Below are positions 61,763-64,000 of a stretch of DNA of 64,000 nucleotides, in pieces. The position numbers were made by a program, and so were the translations under genes. The DNA lies in contig JAKAWT010000001.1 of the NCBI GenBank assembly GCA_021816845.1, forward strand, positions 62,001 through 126,000, written 5' to 3'. The DNA comes from a bacterium. Its GTDB lineage: Bacteria > Patescibacteria > Dojkabacteria > JAKAPS01 > JAJZLI01. The notes under the pieces were generated by a model that made no database searches, was not told the origin of the DNA, and saw only the letters and a list, made by a program, of their open reading frames with translations. Position 1 is the first letter of the stretch. Each line of letters begins with the position of its first letter.

Positions 61763-61768
61763 ATTATA
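61763..61768 (-). promoter_or_regulatory. -10 box of nfu (leaderless)
   Basis: Minus-strand TGG-TATAAT ends 6 nt before the nfu ATG. Confidence 0.5.
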
Positions 61769-61774
61769 CCACAA

Positions 61775-62437
61775 CTATCCTTTAACAACACAAGAGAGAG
61801 GTTGTGTTAACTCTCCCCAAAGACCATACCCAGGAGGAGCTGAAGCATTAATTGAATTTCCATTAACATTTATGATAGGTGATTCTCCACCAGTAAGGTA
61901 AAATACTCCCCCTCCTTCTTTACAGAACCCAACAGCGTACCCTACTGGGAAACCTCCTAAATTACTTGACTGTCCAGAATTAACATAGTCATCAACATAG
62001 AAGTATTGTGTTTGTGATGCAGATGTGAAGTTAGAGGAACCAGGATATCCATCAAATCCAGACCCTCCCGCAGAAGCTACACCAGTTAAAGCAGTGGATT
62101 GTACAACCCAATCATATGCTGGAGAATTACTAGGTTGATAAATAGCAAAACAGACATGTCCATTATTTGAGGTTCCCCCTATACAAGAAGAATTTTGATT
62201 CTCAAATAATACATCTGAAGGATAGTAGTGGTGACTATTAAAATAATTCTGCATATCTTTATTTATAGCCGATATAGCTGTGGATCTTACCTCATCTCTA
62301 GCTGTTACCTGAGCAGATCCTAGCCCAATAATGGCAATAGCAACCAAAATGCCTATAATAGCCATCACTATAAGAAGTTCAACCAAAGTAAATCCATCAG
62401 ATCTAGGCATTTTATTAAAAATTCTATATATCTTCAT
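61775..62437 (-). CDS. type IV pilin-like protein
   Basis: 220 residues with a class III prepilin signal: basic leader to ...PRSDG, cleavage before FTLVELLIVMAIIGILVAIAI, glutamate at +5. The globular part has several cysteines (SSCIGG, HVCFAIYQ, FCKEGG, LSCVVKG) for disulfides, so it is surface-exposed. No pilus assembly genes are in the window. A -10 box lies 6 nt upstream. Confidence 0.9.
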   Translation of the reverse strand: MKIYRIFNKMPRSDGFTLVELLIVMAIIGILVAIAIIGLGSAQVTARDEVRSTAISAINKDMQNYFNSHHYYPSDVLFENQNSSCIGGTSNNGHVCFAIYQPSNSPAYDWVVQSTALTGVASAGGSGFDGYPGSSNFTSASQTQYFYVDDYVNSGQSSNLGGFPVGYAVGFCKEGGGVFYLTGGESPIINVNGNSINASAPPGYGLWGELTQPLSCVVKG

Positions 62438-62443
62438 ACAAAA

Positions 62444-62449
62444 ATAATA
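62444..62449 (-). promoter_or_regulatory. -10 box of the pilin gene (leaderless)
   Basis: Minus-strand TATTAT ends 6 nt before the ATG at 62437; a weak TTTAAA lies 17 nt further upstream. Confidence 0.4.
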
Positions 62450-62511
62450 CCCTAAATAGAAATTTTTTTAAATGCATAGAGAATATAGATCTAATAAATG
62501 GTAATTCAACA

Positions 62512-62557
62512 GATCAAGATCCTATGGATTCAGATCCAAGACTATAGAAGACTATAG
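62512..62557. repeat. GATCAAGATCC motif and 10-bp tandem repeat
   Basis: GATCAAGATCC at 62512-62522 (also at 12792-12802 and 52691-52701), followed by AAGACTATAG repeated twice (62538-62547, 62548-62557). It lies in the divergent region between the pilin gene and guaB. Confidence 0.55.
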
Positions 62558-62606
62558 AATTATTTTTCAATATTACATATAATACTCATGGTTTATATTA
62601 ATCTTT

Positions 62607-63767
62607 ATGAAAATATTTAACAGTGGATCCATACCTTCTAATTCAAGTTTAAGTAATTTAGGCCTTACTTATGATGATATATTAATCGTACCTAAGAGAT
62701 CTGAAATATTATCAAGAAATGATACAGATCTTGAAACTAATCTTACAAAAAATATAAAGATAAAAACTCCAATTATAAGTGCTAATATGTCCTCAGTAAC
62801 TGAATCTAGAATGGCAATTGATATGGCTTTATTTGGAGGAATAGGTTTTATCCACAGATTTATGACTATAGAAAGATGTGTTGATGAGATAAAAAAAGTA
62901 AAAAATTATCATTATGATAAAGAGAAATATAAATCAGCATCAAAAGATAAAAATGGAAAATTATTGGTTGGAGCTTCAATAGGTGTCAGAGATAATTATA
63001 TGAAAAATACTGAAATGTTACTTACTGCTGGAGCAGACATAATAGTGATAGATGTAGCACATGGACACTCTATAAAAGCAATAAACGCCGTTAAAGATCT
63101 AACCTCAGAATTTAAAGGATCTGGATCCAAAGGTTCTAAATCCAAGGACGATATAGTTCTTATAATAGGTAATATAGCTACATATGATGCTGCTACAGAA
63201 TTTATACAGCTTGGAGTTGATGCTTTAAAGGTAGGAATAGGACCTGGATCTGCTTGCTCAACTAGAATAGTTACTGGTGTTGGCATACCTCAAATTACAG
63301 CTATAGATGAAGTTTATAGAGCATCTAAAATCACTGGTATTCCAATAATAGCAGATGGAGGAATAAGGAATTCTGGAGATATAGCAAAAGCACTAGCTTG
63401 TGGAGCATCAAGCGTCATGATAGGAAATTTACTTGCAAGAACAATATCCTCTTCTGGAAATACAGTAGATATAAATGGAGAACTTTTTAAAGAGTATAAA
63501 GGAGAAGCTTCAAGAGCAGAAATGAACAAACAGTTTAAATTAGAAAGAAGAATAAATACAAAAAATCTAGTACCTGAAGGGGTGGAAGGTAGAGTACCAA
63601 TTGATGGTACAGTCGAAGATACTTTAAATCGTTTAACTGGAGGCATACGATCTAGTATGAGCTACACTAATTCTAGAACATTAAAAGAATTTAGAGATAA
63701 TGCAGAATTTATACAAATAACTACTGCAGGATTTAGAGAGAGTGCCCCTCATGATATTATATTATGA
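62607..63767 (+). CDS. guaB: IMP dehydrogenase lacking CBS domains
   Basis: 386 residues. TIM-barrel only: LTYDDILIVPKRSEI, the catalytic loop GPGSACSTRIVTGVGIPQ (Cys), ADGGIRNSGDIAKALACGA, and EGVEGRVPIDG near the end. The pair of regulatory CBS domains in typical IMPDH (~490 residues) is absent. Residues ~171-182 (GSGSKGSKSKDD) form a low-complexity insertion encoded by GATCC-rich DNA. The arrangement favours IMPDH over GMP reductase, but the flap (YKGEASRAEM) is intermediate. Confidence 0.88.
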   Translation: MKIFNSGSIPSNSSLSNLGLTYDDILIVPKRSEILSRNDTDLETNLTKNIKIKTPIISANMSSVTESRMAIDMALFGGIGFIHRFMTIERCVDEIKKVKNYHYDKEKYKSASKDKNGKLLVGASIGVRDNYMKNTEMLLTAGADIIVIDVAHGHSIKAINAVKDLTSEFKGSGSKGSKSKDDIVLIIGNIATYDAATEFIQLGVDALKVGIGPGSACSTRIVTGVGIPQITAIDEVYRASKITGIPIIADGGIRNSGDIAKALACGASSVMIGNLLARTISSSGNTVDINGELFKEYKGEASRAEMNKQFKLERRINTKNLVPEGVEGRVPIDGTVEDTLNRLTGGIRSSMSYTNSRTLKEFRDNAEFIQITTAGFRESAPHDIIL

Positions 63768-64000
63768 CCACTAAAACAGAGGACTTAACAAGCCAGACTC
63801 TAAATATACTTAAGGAATCAGACCTTAGTGAAGAAGATAAAACAAAACTTGCAAGAGATCTCATAGTCTCTTTGAGTGAAAATGATGAGAATAAGGGGGT
63901 AAAAGTAATATCAGACCTTTGGGATTATGTAAAAAGTTCTTTTCTACCTACCTATGGTATTGTTGTTGGAGTAAAAAAAATTACTAATGATGAGGTCACA
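63764..64000 (+). CDS. partial CDS of unknown function
   Basis: ATG overlaps the guaB stop (ATGA), and the frame is open for 79 codons to the window edge. The visible part is acidic and helical (TLNILKESDLSEEDKTKLAR), then YVKSSFLPTYGIVVGVKK. No family recognised; coupled to guaB. Confidence 0.6.
   Translation, partial: MTTKTEDLTSQTLNILKESDLSEEDKTKLARDLIVSLSENDENKGVKVISDLWDYVKSSFLPTYGIVVGVKKITNDEVT

Overview
The window is a compact, strongly A+T-rich bacterial chromosome segment. Genes abut or overlap, the standard genetic code is used (TGA is a normal stop), and there are no insertion sequences, phage genes or CRISPR arrays. Small proteins, short or degenerate versions of universal enzymes, an archaeal-type AspRS and many Patescibacteria-style surface proteins suggest a Candidate Phyla Radiation (Patescibacteria) member with a single membrane. 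That placement is inference; no 16S gene is present.

Layout. 0-11 kb: recA, dnaB, a metallo-beta-lactamase-fold protein, rpmE-prfA-prmC, alr, a CtpA protease, two unrecognised genes and rpsF-ssb-rpsR. 11-13 kb: a nickel superoxide dismutase with its S26-type maturation protease, a degenerate PAP2 protein, and RNase P RNA. 13-24 kb: a DUF3048 protein, a wHTH-nucleotidyltransferase, secDF, fmt, rny, archaeal-type aspS, gltX and tRNA-Gln(CTG). 24-28 kb: small membrane proteins, an FMN reductase, tRNA-Ser(GGA), a PAP2-like protein, a SHOCT pair and a GNAT. 27.8-31.6 kb: the alpha operon infA-rpmJ-rpsM-rpsK-rpsD-rpoA-rplQ-rplM-rpsI behind a leader with two mutually exclusive hairpins. 32-37.7 kb: dnaG, a lytic transglycosylase, an orphan histidine kinase group and ppa.

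37.8-44.9 kb is the most unusual part. An F1-type ATPase operon (b-like, delta, alpha, gamma, beta, epsilon) has no a or c subunit genes. It is flanked on both sides by paralogous exported proteins whose C-terminal membrane hairpin carries the c-subunit-like loop motif RNP but has no carboxylate at the ion-binding position. Alpha lacks its N-terminal delta-binding helix, epsilon lacks its C-terminal helical domain, and the b-like stalk is very long. Whether this is a proton-translocating synthase or a repurposed F1-driven machine cannot be settled from the window.

44.9-55.5 kb is a surface-protein locus resembling the Gram-positive DUF916/WxL arrangement: three membrane-anchored DUF916-like proteins and four secreted beta-rich proteins ending in TGNF, TGKF or TGNY. 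Two of the latter share a 257-bp segment that is about 95% identical. 55.5-61.8 kb is an iron-sulfur assembly cluster (sufU, sufS, sufC, an Rrf2 regulator with a palindrome over its own promoter, a Rieske protein, a compact sufD, sufB, a ferredoxin, nfu), interrupted by a frameshifted MazE-like antitoxin remnant. A type IV pilin-like gene, a CBS-less guaB and the start of an unknown gene close the window.

Several genes have a -10 box, often of the extended type TGaTATAmT, only 6-7 nt before the ATG, which predicts leaderless mRNAs. NiSOD, the Suf system and the flavin reductase together suggest a cell that meets oxygen.
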